A stretch of DNA of 64,000 bases from Mesorhizobium sp. ZC-5 (GCF_025753855.1 NZ_JAOWPT010000002.1:124001-188000); one strand, 5' to 3'; positions 51,324-60,580 are shown, counted from the first letter of the stretch. The notes: a model not told the origin generated them from the letters alone. Made by a program: numbers and translations.

Positions 51324-53009
51324 TCAGGCAACTCCCGCGATCGCCTTGGCGAAATCGCTTGCGGAAAATGGTTCGAGGTCGTCGACCTGTTCGCCGACGC
51401 CGATGAAATAGACCGGCAATTTATGCTTGGCGGCGATTGCCACCAGGATGCCGCCACGCGCGGTGCCGTCGAGCTTGGTCATCACCAGCCCGTTGACGCC
51501 GGCGACATTACGAAAGATCTCGACCTGGTTGAGTGCGTTCTGGCCGGTGGTGGCATCGACCGTCTGCAAAACTGTATGCGGTGCCTCCGGATCGAGTTTG
51601 CCGAGCACGCGGACGATCTTTTCCAGCTCCGCCATCAGCTCGGTTCTGTTCTGCAGCCGGCCGGCGGTGTCGATGATCAAAACGTCGGAGCCGGCTTCCT
51701 TGGCTTTTTCGAAGGCGTCGTAGGCGAGACCCGCGGCATCGGCGCCGAGCTTCGAAGCGACCACCGGCGAGCCGGTGCGCTCGCCCCAGATCTTCAGCTG
51801 CTCGATAGCGGCTGCGCGGAACGTATCGCCGGCGGCAAGCGTCACCGACAGGCCGCCGGTGACCAGCTTGGCGGCAAGCTTGCCGATGGTGGTGGTCTTG
51901 CCGGTGCCGTTGACGCCGACGACCAGGATGACATGCGGCTTGTGCGACAGGTCGAGTTCGAGCGGCAGCGCGACCGGGCCGAGCACCCTCTCCACCTCCT
52001 GCGCCATGATCGTGCGGACCTCACTCTCCGACACATCCTTGCCGTAGCGGCCCGACGCCAGAGCATCGGTGATGCGGATCGCCGTCTCCATGCCGAGATC
52101 GGCGCGGATCAGCACATCCTCCAGATCCTGCAGCGTGTCCTCGTCGAGCTTGCGCTTGGTGAAAACACCCGCGATGTTCGAGGACAGCTCCTTCGACGAC
52201 CGCGATAGCCCGTCTCTCAGCCGCTGGAACCATGTGGTCTTCGGAGCCGGCTCCGGCGCCTTCTGCGGCTCCACCTTTTTCTCGACGGCCTTCGATACGG
52301 TGACCTTGCCGGGCGTGGGCTTTGGCGCTGCTTCCGCGGGAGACTGCGGAATGGCGTCCGGCTCGGGCGCCGTTTCGCGCAGCACCGGCCGCGTCTCGAC
52401 CAGTGGCGGCTGGCGTACAGGTGGCGGAACTTCCGCCGGTGGCAATCCGGGCTCGACCGGCTGCACTGGCGCTGGAACCTCAACTGGCGTCGGCGGCTCC
52501 GGTTTAAGCGGCTCCGGCTCACGAACCGGCTCGGCGGGCGGAACCGGAACCTCGACAGGGGCGGGCTCCGGAACAGGTGGTTCCTTCGGCTGCGGGACCT
52601 CGACCGGCTGAACCTCAGGTTCGGGCTCGGCGGGAATTTCCTGCGGAAGCGGTTCCGGTTCGCGAACAGGCTCCGGCGCGGGAGCCGGAATTTCGACGGG
52701 TGCAGGTTCAGGAACTGCCGGGCTCGGCTCGGGCGCCGGCTCTTCCGGCTCCGGCTCGGCTGGCTCAGGCGGAAGCGGCTCGGGAGCTTCAGGCTGCGGC
52801 TCTTCGACCGGGGCCGGCTGCACCGGCTCCGCGGGAACCGGCACCTCAGCTGGCTGTGGCGGCGTCTCGACCGGCGGCGACGTCTCTGCCTTCAGTTCCT
52901 TCAGCGCGTCGAAATTAAGCGGCGGCAGCGGCGCCGTCTCGTCGATCTTCTCCTCGACGACTTCCTTCTTGCCGAAGGAAAAGACTTTCTTGATGAACCC
53001 GAATGCCAT
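51324..53009 (-). CDS. ftsY: Signal recognition particle receptor FtsY with Pro/Glu-rich N-domain
   Basis: The 561-residue protein is the SRP receptor GTPase that docks ribosomes at the membrane. The C-terminal 300 residues carry the NG domain, with G1 GVNGTGKTTTIGKLA, the DTAGRLQN switch and TKLDGTARGG. The N-terminal 250 residues are an acidic A domain. After MAFGFIKKVFSFGKKEVVEE it becomes a low-complexity stretch dominated by Pro, Glu, Val and Ala (repeats like EPAPVEVPVPPAEPVREPEPL). It is cotranscribed with mtaB upstream and ispZ downstream. Confidence 0.96.
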   Translation of the reverse strand: MAFGFIKKVFSFGKKEVVEEKIDETAPLPPLNFDALKELKAETSPPVETPPQPAEVPVPAEPVQPAPVEEPQPEAPEPLPPEPAEPEPEEPAPEPSPAVPEPAPVEIPAPAPEPVREPEPLPQEIPAEPEPEVQPVEVPQPKEPPVPEPAPVEVPVPPAEPVREPEPLKPEPPTPVEVPAPVQPVEPGLPPAEVPPPVRQPPLVETRPVLRETAPEPDAIPQSPAEAAPKPTPGKVTVSKAVEKKVEPQKAPEPAPKTTWFQRLRDGLSRSSKELSSNIAGVFTKRKLDEDTLQDLEDVLIRADLGMETAIRITDALASGRYGKDVSESEVRTIMAQEVERVLGPVALPLELDLSHKPHVILVVGVNGTGKTTTIGKLAAKLVTGGLSVTLAAGDTFRAAAIEQLKIWGERTGSPVVASKLGADAAGLAYDAFEKAKEAGSDVLIIDTAGRLQNRTELMAELEKIVRVLGKLDPEAPHTVLQTVDATTGQNALNQVEIFRNVAGVNGLVMTKLDGTARGGILVAIAAKHKLPVYFIGVGEQVDDLEPFSASDFAKAIAGVA

Positions 53010-53021
53010 GCGTCGGTCCGT

Positions 53022-54305
53022 CTAGGCGGCTTGCAGGGCAAGCGGCGCGGCGATGAGGCGTTGCCCGTCATGGCCGGTCACCGTCGCCTCGACGATCTCG
53101 CCGGGGGCGCCGGCGGCGATCGCGGCGAGGGTGAAGCCTTCGGTGCGGCCAAGACCGTCACGCTCGATCAGGATGCGCTGCCGGGTGCCTGCGAGTCCGC
53201 CGAGGTGTTTCCGGTAGGCGGCCTCGCCCGCTGCGCGCAGGCGCGCCGCGCGTTCCTTGATGACGGTGCGCGAAAGCTGCGGCATGCGCGCGGCCGGCGT
53301 GCCCTCGCGCGGCGAGAACGGGAAGACGTGCAGGTGCGTCAGCCCGCATTCCTCGACGATCTTCAGCGAGTTCTCGAACATCTCTTCGGTTTCGGTGGGG
53401 AAACCGGCAATGATGTCGGCACCGAAGACGATGTCGGGACGCAGCTTGCGCACGTCCTCGCAGAAGCGAATGGAATCGTCACGCAGATGCCGGCGCTTCA
53501 TGCGCTTCAGGATCATGTCATCGCCGGCCTGCAGCGACAGATGCAGGTGCGGCATCAGGCGCGGTTCGGTGGCGATGGCGTCGAGCAGGTCGTCGTCCGC
53601 CTCGATGGAATCGATCGATGACAGCCGCAGCCGGCGCACGTCGGGAACCTGCCTGAGGATTGTCTTCACCAGTCTGCCGAGTTTCGGTGCGCCGGGCAGG
53701 TCGGCGCCGTAGCTGGTCATGTCGACGCCGGTCAGTACGATTTCAGCGTAGCCGTTGCCGGCCAGCCGCTTCACCTGCTCAACGACAGCGCCCATCGGTA
53801 CCGACCGCGAATTGCCGCGGCCGTAAGGAATAATGCAGAAGGTGCAGCGGTGGTCGCAGCCGTTCTGTACCTGGACGAAGGCGCGCGCGCGGCCCTCGAT
53901 CGCGTCGACCATGTGCGACGCGGTCTCCTTCACCGACATGATTTCGTTGACGCGCGCCTTCTCGGTATCGTTGACGCCGAAATCCGGCAGCGCGCGATAG
54001 GAGTTGGACTTCAGCTTCTCTTCGTTGCCGAGCACAAGGTCGACCTCATCCATCGCAGTGAAGGCGGCCGGATCGGTCTGGGCGGCGCAGCCGGTGACGA
54101 TAATGCGGGCGTTGGGATTGTCGCGGCGCGCCTTGCGGATCGACTGCTTGGCCTGCCGCACGGCTTCGCCGGTGACCGCACAGGTGTTGAAGATGACGGC
54201 GCCGTTCTTCAGCGCGCCGAGACCGGCGGTCTCGGCTTCACGGCGCATCACCTCGGATTCGTAGGTGTTCAGCCGGCAGCCGAAGGTGACGATCTCCACC
54301 GCCAT
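53022..54305 (-). CDS. mtaB: tRNA t6A37 methylthiotransferase MtaB
   Basis: The 427-residue radical-SAM enzyme converts t6A37 of tRNA to ms2t6A37. It has the three N-terminal cluster cysteines (TFGCRLN, FNTCAVT, VTGCAAQ) and the radical-SAM motif C-DHR-C-TF-C (CDHRCTFCIIPYGRG). A C-terminal TRAM-like region follows (RILIERDGLGRTEGFT). The start is ATG 54305, which shares one base with the dapF TGA stop (TGATG). Confidence 0.95.
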   Translation of the reverse strand: MAVEIVTFGCRLNTYESEVMRREAETAGLGALKNGAVIFNTCAVTGEAVRQAKQSIRKARRDNPNARIIVTGCAAQTDPAAFTAMDEVDLVLGNEEKLKSNSYRALPDFGVNDTEKARVNEIMSVKETASHMVDAIEGRARAFVQVQNGCDHRCTFCIIPYGRGNSRSVPMGAVVEQVKRLAGNGYAEIVLTGVDMTSYGADLPGAPKLGRLVKTILRQVPDVRRLRLSSIDSIEADDDLLDAIATEPRLMPHLHLSLQAGDDMILKRMKRRHLRDDSIRFCEDVRKLRPDIVFGADIIAGFPTETEEMFENSLKIVEECGLTHLHVFPFSPREGTPAARMPQLSRTVIKERAARLRAAGEAAYRKHLGGLAGTRQRILIERDGLGRTEGFTLAAIAAGAPGEIVEATVTGHDGQRLIAAPLALQAA

Positions 54306-55186
54306 CAGGCGACGTCCTGGCGGTCGCGTGCCCAGCCGCCGGTAGCCGGATCGAAGGTGCCGGAAAACTCCCATTCCGCCGGGCCGGTCATGACGACGTG
54401 GTCGTCGTCGCGCCATTCGACCCTGAGCGGGCCGCCGGGAACCGTCACGGTCACGGCCCGGTCCGTGCGGTTGGTGCGAGCGGCGCTCACAGCCGTCGCG
54501 CATGCGGCGGAACCGCAGGCCTTGGTCAGACCGGCGCCGCGCTCCCAGGTGCGGATGGTGATCGCGTCGCGCGACGTCACCTGCGCGATGGTAATGTTGG
54601 CGCGCTCCGGAAAGATCGGGTGGTTTTCGAGCAGCGGGCCGAAACGGTCTAGCTCATAGGACCAGACATCGCGGTCGACCCAGAAAACGGCATGCGGATT
54701 GCCCATCGACACCGCTGACGGCGAATGCAGCACGGGAGCGTCGATCGGACCGATCTGCAGTTCGATCATGCGGGTATCGCGGAACTCTTCCGCGAGCGGG
54801 ATTTCCTGCCAGCCGAAACGCGGCGTCCCCATGTCGACGGAGATCAGACCGTCAGCGTGCTCCTCGGCGTTCAGGATGCCCGCGATGGTCTCGAAAGTGA
54901 ATATCTTCTGCCCGGTCTCGGCTGCCAGCGCCTGAACCACGCACCGCATGCCGTTGCCGCAGGCCTGCGCCATCGAGCCGTCCGAGTTGATGATCTCGAT
55001 ATAATTGAAAGTGCCCGGCGTTCGCGCATCATGGATCGCCATGATCTGGTCGAACCGGGTCGCCGGATCGGCATTCAGCGTGACCGCAGCCGCGGGCGAC
55101 ACGCGATCGGCACGACCACGCATGTCGGCAACGATGATTTCGTTGCCGAGCCCGTTCATCTTGGCGAATTGTGCCGCGCCTGCCAT
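54305..55186 (-). CDS. dapF: Diaminopimelate epimerase
   Basis: The 293-residue enzyme converts LL- to meso-diaminopimelate for lysine and peptidoglycan synthesis. It shows [10 protein letters not shown] near the N-terminus, the first catalytic cysteine in [10 protein letters not shown] and the second in [15 protein letters not shown]. The length is normal. It is the first gene of the dapF-mtaB-ftsY-ispZ minus-strand run, a usual order in Hyphomicrobiales. Confidence 0.96.
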   Translation of the reverse strand: MAGAAQFAKMNGLGNEIIVADMRGRADRVSPAAAVTLNADPATRFDQIMAIHDARTPGTFNYIEIINSDGSMAQACGNGMRCVVQALAAETGQKIFTFETIAGILNAEEHADGLISVDMGTPRFGWQEIPLAEEFRDTRMIELQIGPIDAPVLHSPSAVSMGNPHAVFWVDRDVWSYELDRFGPLLENHPIFPERANITIAQVTSRDAITIRTWERGAGLTKACGSAACATAVSAARTNRTDRAVTVTVPGGPLRVEWRDDDHVVMTGPAEWEFSGTFDPATGGWARDRQDVA

Positions 55187-55266
55187 CGATCCAGAGGTCT
55201 CATGTCCGTTTGGCGCCTATATGGCGGAAACGGTCATGAATTACCAGTGGAAGCGGCCGCGGCCGC

Positions 55267-55428
55267 TCAGGCTATGGCGACGATGCCGAAGATGACCAGC
55301 AGGAACAGGATCAGCACGATGCCGATCAGGATTTGCGCGCCGGTTGCCGCAGCGCCGGCCAGCCTCCCGAAGCCGAGCAGGCTCGCCACTGCCGCGATGA
55401 CGAGAAGAATGAGAATCCATTTGATCAT
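55267..55428 (-). CDS. DUF1328 (YtjA-like) small membrane protein
   Basis: The 53-residue protein reads MIKWILILLVIAAVASLLGF, then GRLAGAAATGAQILIGIVLI, and ends FLLVIFGIVAIA. Two hydrophobic helices around a G-x-AG-A-x-A turn match DUF1328, a family of tiny membrane proteins found widely in proteobacteria. The ATG is preceded by GGAGGC. Function unknown. Confidence 0.88.
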   Translation of the reverse strand: MIKWILILLVIAAVASLLGFGRLAGAAATGAQILIGIVLILFLLVIFGIVAIA

Positions 55429-55509
55429 CTGATGAATGCCTCCGGCTTGCCTGACGAAATACGCTTCATCGGCAACGCGGAAACCGGAATTCCGGTTCCG
55501 TCGAGCCGT

Positions 55510-56589
55510 TCAGCCTTCCGGTACGTCCCACACCTCGCCAGGCTGCATCGGCCGGAACCGGTCCTGCGGCACGCCATGGGCGGCAAGCGCCTCGACAAGC
55601 TTCTGGCGCGGCTCGTCGATCGGCTCGTTGGTGAGCTGGAAGGTGCCCCAATGGCAGCCGGCAGCGTTTTCGGCGCGGCACAGCAGCATGCCGCGCACCG
55701 CTTCGTCGGGGTTCTGGTGCTGGCTCTCCATGAACCAGCGCGGTTCGTAGGCGCCGATCGGCAGGATAGCGAGCCGGAAGCGGCGATGTTTCCGGGCCAT
55801 CAGTCGGTAGTTGAAGCCGGCATGGAACCCGGTGTCGCCGGCGAAATAAACCTTCCCGGCGGCGGTTTCGAGGACGAAACCGCACCACAGCGCCATCCGG
55901 CGGTCCCTTGTGCCGCGTGCCGACCAATGGTGCACCGGCTCGATATGTACGATCGCGCCGCCGGCAAGCTTCACCCTGCCGCCCCAGTCGTGCACCGAGA
56001 TGCGCATATCGGGAATGGCCGCGTGGATGATCCTGTCATTGCCGAGTGGCGTCACCACCAGCGGATCGTGCTCCCGTTTGAGCCGTTTCAGCGTGGCGAG
56101 ATCGAGATGGTCGTAGTGATTGTGGCTGAGCAGCACCGCGTCGATCGGCGGCAGGTCGGCGAAAGCGATGCCCGGCGGGTTGACCCGCTTCGGCCCAGCA
56201 AAGGAGAGCGGCGAAACGCGCTCTGACCAGACCGGGTCGGTGAGAATATTCAGCCCGGCGATCTGCACCAGCGTCGAAGCGTGGCCAACCATGGTGACCC
56301 GCAGCCCGCTTCCGGAAACGCGCGGCTTGGGCTTCGCCGGCGGAAACGGGCTTGGCCACACGATGGGCCATTTGGCGCGGCCGCCGCCGAACTGCCATTT
56401 CAGCAGGTCGACGAAACGGCCTGGCGGCCTGCCGTCCGGGTTGAAGAAGACACGTCCGTCGAAATGATCCGAAGCCGGCCCATCGAAATAGGAGTTGCGC
56501 CGCAGTGGCCGTCTTGTCCGCGCAACACTCTCGGCCAATGCTGCCACTCCAAGCGGTTCCAGGATGTCGTCAACGTTCCATAGCCTCAT
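55510..56589 (-). CDS. MBL-fold metallo-hydrolase, UlaG/NAPE-PLD-like
   Basis: The 359-residue protein has the metallo-beta-lactamase metal motif H-x-H-x-DH in LLSHNHYDHLDLATL, then PLGN and the later YFAGDTGFHAGF with the third-metal Asp. The pattern GHASTLVQIAGLNILTDPVWSERVSPLSFAGPKRV is common to the UlaG/NAPE-PLD-like group, whose members are lactonases or phospholipase-D-like hydrolases. The substrate is unknown. It starts at ATG 56589; the region upstream is shared with the divergent exported hypothetical. Confidence 0.9.
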   Translation of the reverse strand: MRLWNVDDILEPLGVAALAESVARTRRPLRRNSYFDGPASDHFDGRVFFNPDGRPPGRFVDLLKWQFGGGRAKWPIVWPSPFPPAKPKPRVSGSGLRVTMVGHASTLVQIAGLNILTDPVWSERVSPLSFAGPKRVNPPGIAFADLPPIDAVLLSHNHYDHLDLATLKRLKREHDPLVVTPLGNDRIIHAAIPDMRISVHDWGGRVKLAGGAIVHIEPVHHWSARGTRDRRMALWCGFVLETAAGKVYFAGDTGFHAGFNYRLMARKHRRFRLAILPIGAYEPRWFMESQHQNPDEAVRGMLLCRAENAAGCHWGTFQLTNEPIDEPRQKLVEALAAHGVPQDRFRPMQPGEVWDVPEG

Positions 56590-56693
56590 ATTGTAAAATT
56601 AGGAGAGGCGGACACTTTGCCAAGCGGCAGGTTGCTCGATATGCCAGCCCTGCGTTTCCATGTATCATCTGCCATATCAACGGGGGCTACGTC

Positions 56694-58130
56694 ATGCGCT
56701 GGTTGGCTTTTCTGGCGGCGGTCGGACTGACGACATCGATTTCGGTCGCACAGGCGCAGGACCGGCCACCCGATGCCTGCGTTCACGCGCCGACCATCGT
56801 GACCGTGGCGGATTTCCTTTTGACCGAACCGGTGACAAAGCCGAACTTCTGGCGTGACCGGGCAGGCGATGACGCGGCCTACCTGAAAATCCGCTACGGT
56901 GGCATGACTTATGCCGAAGGTTCCGAATTGCTCGCGTCGCTGGAAAAGCGCAGCCACCCGCCGCAACGTATCCTCGAACTCAAGCTCGCTTATGCAAAAT
57001 CTGCGGACCGCGCGGCAATGCTCGCCGAAATTTCGCCGCAGCCGAGCATCGGCTCCGTGGTGCCATTGCTTGGCGAATCGGCGTGGCGGGCGCTTGCCGT
57101 CGAGGATGGCGGCGACTGGCTGTTGGGCGAGTTGAAGCGCTGGAAGGCAGCCAATCCCGAGCGCTTCGACCAGTCGCCGATCCATCGGCAACTTCCTGTC
57201 GCGATCATCGATCTCGACGATGAAACGAAGACCAAGCTTGCAAACCGTGCCGAGGAAGCCGGATTGGCGATGCTGGCGTACAATCTCTACGCCACGAAGC
57301 AGGACTTGAGCGATCTCGTTGGATTTATCGACCGCAACCCGGCGTCCGGGAACGGCACGCCGGCCGAGCTACGCGAGAGCTCAATCCGTTTCGCGCTGAC
57401 GTTGGCCGACTTGTTGCCGGCCCTCGACATGACGAAGCAGCCTCCCGAAATTCAAGCGGTGGATGCCAAGCGCGGCTACAAGACGATGATGCAGCCGTTC
57501 TGGCCGCTGGTCCGGCAGTTTCCGCCCGCCACGATGCTGCTCACCGTGCTCAACCAGACAGGCGAACGGCGCATCGGCACGGAGTTGGCGGCTGAAATGC
57601 TGACCGAGATCGACGCGGAAAGGCTCGATCCGGTGAACAGACCCGACGCGGTATTCGCCGCTATGGTGGCGAGGCTCGACAAGGTCCTCGGCCCCGAAAC
57701 GAGAATGAAGCAACTGGCGAGCTTCCGCTCTGTCGCTGCCGGCGAGCAGAACGAAACGGCGGCTGCAGTCGTTGACAGGGCAATCGCGCGCCTTGCACTG
57801 GCGCCATTCGTGCTTGGCACTACAGACGAAGCGCCGGCGCGCCCGGCATCGCTTACGAAGGAATTTCCATGGGACCAGTGGGGCTCCGTGGCGAAGACCG
57901 TCCATGATGGTGCTGCATCGGGCGAAGGCGACCGGCTGGTGGCAGCCGAACTGCTGATCGGCGCCGACCGCGCGGCGGAAGCGCTGGCGTTGTTGCAGGC
58001 CGATGCCGACTGGCAGCCCGCACAACGTCGTGCCCATGCGCTGCTTCACGATCTGGATCGCCGCTGCGGTGGACTGCTCCGCCATCCGGCGCCGTTTTCG
58101 GAGACGCTCTATCGGTTCGGGCCACGCTAG
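56694..58130 (+). CDS. Exported hypothetical protein
   Basis: The 478-residue protein has a signal peptide (MRWLAFLAAVGLTTSISVAQA, cleaved before QDR at about residue 21). The mature part is mostly helical with repeated small-residue/leucine patterns (ADRAAMLAEISPQPSIGSVVPLLGESAW, RAEEAGLAMLAYNLYATKQDLSDLV) and resembles a helical-repeat solenoid. Three cysteines are seen (ACVHAP near the N-terminus of the mature part and RRCGG near the end). No family is recognised. The ATG at 56694 follows CGGGGG by seven bases. Confidence 0.78.
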   Translation: MRWLAFLAAVGLTTSISVAQAQDRPPDACVHAPTIVTVADFLLTEPVTKPNFWRDRAGDDAAYLKIRYGGMTYAEGSELLASLEKRSHPPQRILELKLAYAKSADRAAMLAEISPQPSIGSVVPLLGESAWRALAVEDGGDWLLGELKRWKAANPERFDQSPIHRQLPVAIIDLDDETKTKLANRAEEAGLAMLAYNLYATKQDLSDLVGFIDRNPASGNGTPAELRESSIRFALTLADLLPALDMTKQPPEIQAVDAKRGYKTMMQPFWPLVRQFPPATMLLTVLNQTGERRIGTELAAEMLTEIDAERLDPVNRPDAVFAAMVARLDKVLGPETRMKQLASFRSVAAGEQNETAAAVVDRAIARLALAPFVLGTTDEAPARPASLTKEFPWDQWGSVAKTVHDGAASGEGDRLVAAELLIGADRAAEALALLQADADWQPAQRRAHALLHDLDRRCGGLLRHPAPFSETLYRFGPR

Positions 58131-58170
58131 GGCAAACATCTGGGAGATACGAAATCCTGGAAACCACCTG

Positions 58171-58614
58171 ATGGCGAAGAGGCGGACAAAAGAACCGTGG
58201 ATGAAGGCGGCCGACTTCGGCCGCTCTCTGCCGCGCGGCATCGGCATCAATCTCCTGGTGCCGGAGATCGTGCCGATGGAGATTTTCTGCCGCACCGTGC
58301 TTGGCGCCAATACGATCTATGCGGATGAGGATTTCGCTGCGATCGAGTTGCAGGGATCGGTATTCATGCTCCATGCCGACCACTCGTATCTCGATCACGA
58401 GATGACGGGAGTGGTGGCGGGAAACGACGTCCGCGGCATCGGTGTCGAAATTCGCATCTACGGCGCCGATCCGGACAGGATCGAGGCAAGGGCGCGCGAG
58501 CGGGACCATGTCGTCCTGGCGGCCTCGGTTGACAAGCCGCATGGCCTGCGCGAATGCCATGTCGTCGGGCCGAGCGGCTACGTCTTCGTCCCGAGCAAGG
58601 CGATCCACAGCTGA
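58171..58614 (+). CDS. VOC-family (glyoxalase-like) protein
   Basis: The 147-residue protein has the pattern of a vicinal-oxygen-chelate fold. GINLLVPEIVPMEIFCRTVLGANTIYADEDFAAIELQGSVFMLHADHSY forms the first beta-alpha-beta unit, and RGIGVEIRIYGADPDRIEARARERDHVVLAASVDKPHGLRECHVVGPSGYVFVPS the second. The metal and substrate are unknown. It lies 40 bases after the exported hypothetical. The ATG at 58171 is arbitrary; one 30 bases later is equally good. Confidence 0.78.
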   Translation: MAKRRTKEPWMKAADFGRSLPRGIGINLLVPEIVPMEIFCRTVLGANTIYADEDFAAIELQGSVFMLHADHSYLDHEMTGVVAGNDVRGIGVEIRIYGADPDRIEARARERDHVVLAASVDKPHGLRECHVVGPSGYVFVPSKAIHS

Positions 58615-58757
58615 ACCATTGCGTTGCTTAATTGCAACAATTTTTCGGCGGAAACTCTATTTTAACCACACCCGGTTGAAATCTCCCAAACATCGCCACT
58701 TTTATGGCGCTGGGACTGGCGGGCGGCGCGCTTTGCGCACCACGGAGGTTGGATATC

Positions 58758-59282
58758 ATGGCTTTTTCGAAGACTGGCCTTTTGGCAGTGACACTTCTGT
58801 CACTCGCTGCGGCCGGATGCCAGAGCGAGCGCATGTCGTCGCTCGATAGCCGTCCAGCGCCGTTGCCCGCGGCGCCGGCAGGCACGGTCACCGGCAATCA
58901 GCTGCCGCCGCCGGCTTCTCCCAATCCTTCGCAGTTCCCGGCGGCACCCGAGCAGCAGGTCGCCGCGGTTCCACCGATGACAGCACCACCCGCGACCGCA
59001 CCCGACATCAGCGCGGGTGGCGTCGCCGGCGTCTGGACGGCCTCCGTTTCCGGGCAAAGCTGCAAGGTAGCGACACCGCAGACCAAATTCGGTGCTGGTT
59101 TCCGCGCCGGACCGCTGCGCTGCCCGGCGCCGATCGATGGCGTGAAATCGTGGAATGTAGCCGGCAAGCAGCTGACGCTGCACGATGCCAACGGTTCGGT
59201 GCTGGCGCGGCTCTACTCGTCCGGCCCCGAAAAATTCGACGGCCAGACCGAAAGCGGCGTGGCGATCTCTCTCTCCCGCTAA
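58758..59282 (+). CDS. omp19: Omp19-like outer-membrane lipoprotein (AprI/Inh protease-inhibitor family)
   Basis: The 174-residue protein has a lipoprotein signal (MAFSKTGLLAVTLLSLAAAGC with C21 the lipidated residue). A Pro/Ala-rich linker follows, then the AprI/Inh-type domain, recognisable by GVAGVWTASVSGQSCKVATPQTKFGAGFRAGPLRCPAP and the two cysteines. Its end, YSSGPEKFDGQTESGVAISLSR, closely parallels Brucella Omp19, which inhibits proteases in the unlipidated form. The start ATG 58758 lies eight bases after GGAGG. It is followed by zapE. Confidence 0.92.
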   Translation: MAFSKTGLLAVTLLSLAAAGCQSERMSSLDSRPAPLPAAPAGTVTGNQLPPPASPNPSQFPAAPEQQVAAVPPMTAPPATAPDISAGGVAGVWTASVSGQSCKVATPQTKFGAGFRAGPLRCPAPIDGVKSWNVAGKQLTLHDANGSVLARLYSSGPEKFDGQTESGVAISLSR

Positions 59283-59327
59283 GCCATCGCTTCCATATTT
59301 CCAGCCCGTCACGCAGAAGAATGACCA

Positions 59328-60512
59328 ATGCACCTGCGTGACGGAATCCAGACGCATCCCTCCGTCGCGCAGCGCTACCGCCATCTCGTCGAGCTTGGCG
59401 AAATCGCCAGCGATCCGGCGCAACTGGCCGTTGCCGCCGCGCTCGACCGGCTGATCGGCGAAATCGCCGGCAAGCGGCTCGCGGCAAAGTCCAGCGCACT
59501 GGGCTGGCTGTTCGGCAAGAACCGTGCGGCAGAACCGGTCAGGGGGCTTTACATCCACGGCGGTGTCGGCCGCGGCAAGACCATGCTGATGGACATGTAT
59601 TTCGATCTGGTGCCGGTCCGCCGCAAGCGGCGCATACACTTCAACGCCTTCATGGCCGATGCGCAGGATCGTATCCAGAAGCACCGGCAGGCAAGGAAGA
59701 ATGGAACCGTCAAGGAAGACGACCCGATCCCGCCCGTCGCCAGGGAACTCGCCAGGGAAGCCTGGGTCCTGTGCTTCGACGAGTTTTCAGTCACCGACAT
59801 CGCCGACGCGATGATCCTGTCGCGGCTGTTTTCCGTGCTTTTCGCCGAAGGCGTCGTGCTGGTGGCAACCTCCAACGTCGCGCCTGACGATCTCTACCGC
59901 GACGGCCTGAACCGGAAGCTGTTCCTGCCGTTCGTCGATCTTCTGAAGCGATACACCGACGTTCTGGCTCTCGATGCCGGCAAGGACTACCGGCTCGACA
60001 GGTTCAACCATCTGCCGGTCTACATGACGCCCGGCGGCCCTGACACCGACCGCAAGATGGATGACGCCTGGGACGCGGTCAGCCATGGCTTCACCGAGCA
60101 AGCCGCCGAAGTGGTCGTCAAGGGTCGCCATGTCCCGGTGCCGAGGGCTGCGGGCGCCTCGGCGCGCTTCACCTTTGCCGATCTCTGCGAAAAGCCGCTT
60201 GCGGCGCGCGACTACCTGGCGATCGCCGCGCAATACGATACGGTCTTCATCGATCACGTCCCGGTGTTGTCCGAAGCGCATCGCAACGAGGCCAAGCGCC
60301 TCATCCTGCTTATCGACACGCTCTATGACCGGCAGATCCGCCTGGTGATGAGCGCCGATGCGCCTCCCGGGGAGCTCTATCAGGGCAAGCGCGGCACCGA
60401 GGCCTTCGAGTTCCAGCGTACGGCATCGCGGTTGATGGAGATGCAGAGCAAGGACTGGCTCGATGCCTGGACCGCGAGGCATTCCAGCAAGAGTTCTCGG
60501 CCGGAAGGATGA
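59328..60512 (+). CDS. zapE: Cell division protein ZapE (AFG1-family ATPase)
   Basis: The 394-residue ATPase has Walker A GGVGRGKTMLMD and Walker B VLCFDEFSVTDIADAM, and the family motif TSNVAPDDLYRDGLNR. ZapE is a cytokinesis-associated ATPase of the AFG1 family. The C-terminal FIDHVPVLSEAHRNEAKRLILLIDTLYD and SADAPPGELYQG are also family-like. The ATG at 59328 follows 45 bases after the Omp19-like gene. It ends 244 bases before mdh. Confidence 0.93.
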   Translation: MHLRDGIQTHPSVAQRYRHLVELGEIASDPAQLAVAAALDRLIGEIAGKRLAAKSSALGWLFGKNRAAEPVRGLYIHGGVGRGKTMLMDMYFDLVPVRRKRRIHFNAFMADAQDRIQKHRQARKNGTVKEDDPIPPVARELAREAWVLCFDEFSVTDIADAMILSRLFSVLFAEGVVLVATSNVAPDDLYRDGLNRKLFLPFVDLLKRYTDVLALDAGKDYRLDRFNHLPVYMTPGGPDTDRKMDDAWDAVSHGFTEQAAEVVVKGRHVPVPRAAGASARFTFADLCEKPLAARDYLAIAAQYDTVFIDHVPVLSEAHRNEAKRLILLIDTLYDRQIRLVMSADAPPGELYQGKRGTEAFEFQRTASRLMEMQSKDWLDAWTARHSSKSSRPEG

Positions 60513-60562
60513 AGACAGCTGCCATCCGGCTGATCCTGACCTGCCAGATCACTCATCCAAAC

Positions 60563-60580
60563 TTTGACGTTTACGTAAAT
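60563..60580. promoter_or_regulatory. Possible LiuR-like palindrome upstream of mdh
   Basis: TTTGACGTTTACGTAAAT contains a perfect palindrome TTTACGTAAA and resembles the operators of MerR-type LiuR regulators (TT-ACGT-ACGT-AA) as I remember them. It sits about 180 bases before the mdh start in the 244-base zapE-mdh gap. No other signal is evident. The link is tentative. Confidence 0.3.

Noticed and set aside
52069-52918. Gly/Ser/Thr-rich or Ala/Pro-rich frames on the plus strand over the FtsY N-domain
   Set aside because: They are reverse reads of the Pro/Glu/Val repeat codons of FtsY and have no independent signals.
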